A DNA stretch of 5,321 bases from CAZQAA01 sp964591255 (GTDB lineage Bacteria; Desulfobacterota; DSM-4660; Desulfatiglandales; Desulfatiglandaceae): the NCBI GenBank assembly GCA_964591255.1, contig CAZQAA010000174.1, forward strand, positions 1-5,321, in the 5' to 3' direction. A model generated the notes under the pieces. That model did no database searches, was not told the DNA's origin, and saw nothing but the letters and a program-made list of their open reading frames with translations. Positions 5,169-5,321 of the stretch are shown here, in pieces; the stretch's first letter is position 1; every line of letters begins with the position of its first letter. Position numbers and translations under genes: made by a program.

Positions 5169-5321
5169 ATGAGAGTATTTATTGCTGGAGTAGATGGCTA
5201 TTTGGGCTGGCCTTTGGCACAATATCTTGCGAGTCGCGGCCATGAAGTCGCAGGCTGTGATCTCTATTTGAGGAGGGACTGGGTGGCTGAGATGGGCTCA
5301 CAGTCCGCCACCCCTATACGG
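5169..5321 (+). CDS. NAD-dependent sugar-nucleotide epimerase/dehydratase, UDP-sulfoquinovose synthase-like (3'-truncated)
   Basis: The first 51 codons are visible and the frame is still open at the window's end. MRVFIAGVDGYLGW holds the Rossmann GxxGxxG motif (Gly7, Gly10, Gly13). A helix follows (PLAQYLASRGH), then the second strand EVAGCD ending in Asp31, the acidic residue that usually binds the NAD ribose. The details fit the SQD1 branch of extended short-chain dehydrogenases better than ordinary UDP-glucose epimerases: GxDGYxGW, the RR pair (35-36), and an acidic/Gly segment followed by SxTPI (46-50). SQD1 enzymes make UDP-sulfoquinovose from UDP-glucose and sulfite in the cytoplasm. 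The catalytic Thr/Tyr/Lys residues lie outside the window, so the exact sugar product is open. Its position after O-acetylation genes suggests a role in surface glycan or glycolipid synthesis. Confidence 0.85.
   Translation, partial: MRVFIAGVDGYLGWPLAQYLASRGHEVAGCDLYLRRDWVAEMGSQSATPIR

Noticed and set aside
5215..5230. Sigma-54-like TGGCAC...TTGC
   Set aside because: The spacer is 6 bases instead of the strict 5, and the site lies inside the epimerase coding region.

Overview
The window looks like chromosomal DNA of a Gram-negative bacterium with a moderate, slightly AT-rich base composition. The evidence is an AlgI/AlgJ-type cell-surface O-acetylation pair, strong GGAGG-type ribosome binding sites, signal peptides with the usual Sec pattern, and an intrinsic terminator. 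The protein style (an IPT/TIG-like surface protein and small exported beta-rich proteins) would fit Desulfobacterota, Nitrospirota or anammox-type Planctomycetota. I cannot settle the phylum from the sequence. All recognisable genes lie on the + strand.

Region 1 (1-1752) is an exported-protein unit. It holds the C-terminal end of a probable surface protein (1-435, open at the left edge), a membrane-targeted protein with an NTF2-like region (455-1066), and a small secreted, tryptophan-rich protein (1158-1688). An 18-bp perfect stem with a short T tract closes it. The C-terminal domain of the first protein and most of the third appear to share a pattern, which suggests a common fold.

Region 2 (1753-4861) starts with a 400-bp non-coding stretch carrying inverted repeats and a promoter-like element. 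It then has a two-gene cassette: an AlgI-family MBOAT O-acyltransferase (2153-3598, UUG start) and an AlgJ/AlgX-like SGNH acetyltransferase partner (3695-4861). Together these should move acetyl groups across the inner membrane and onto an exported polysaccharide or other surface glycan.

Region 3 (4862-5321) is a 307-bp intergenic region with a second copy of the same promoter-like element, then the first 51 codons of a NAD-dependent sugar-nucleotide epimerase. That protein most resembles UDP-sulfoquinovose synthase (SQD1 family) and runs off the right edge.

The most notable non-coding signal is the pair of 33-bp elements (1878-1910 and 5001-5033; 30/33 identical, each TTGACA-N17-TAGTTT). 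They precede the O-acetylation cassette and the sugar-nucleotide gene and would fit joint control of a glycan-modification locus. I found no CRISPR array, tRNA, rRNA, transposase or clearly new defence-type system. The closest things to a novel system are the shared promoter element and the small exported proteins of unknown function beside the glycan genes.
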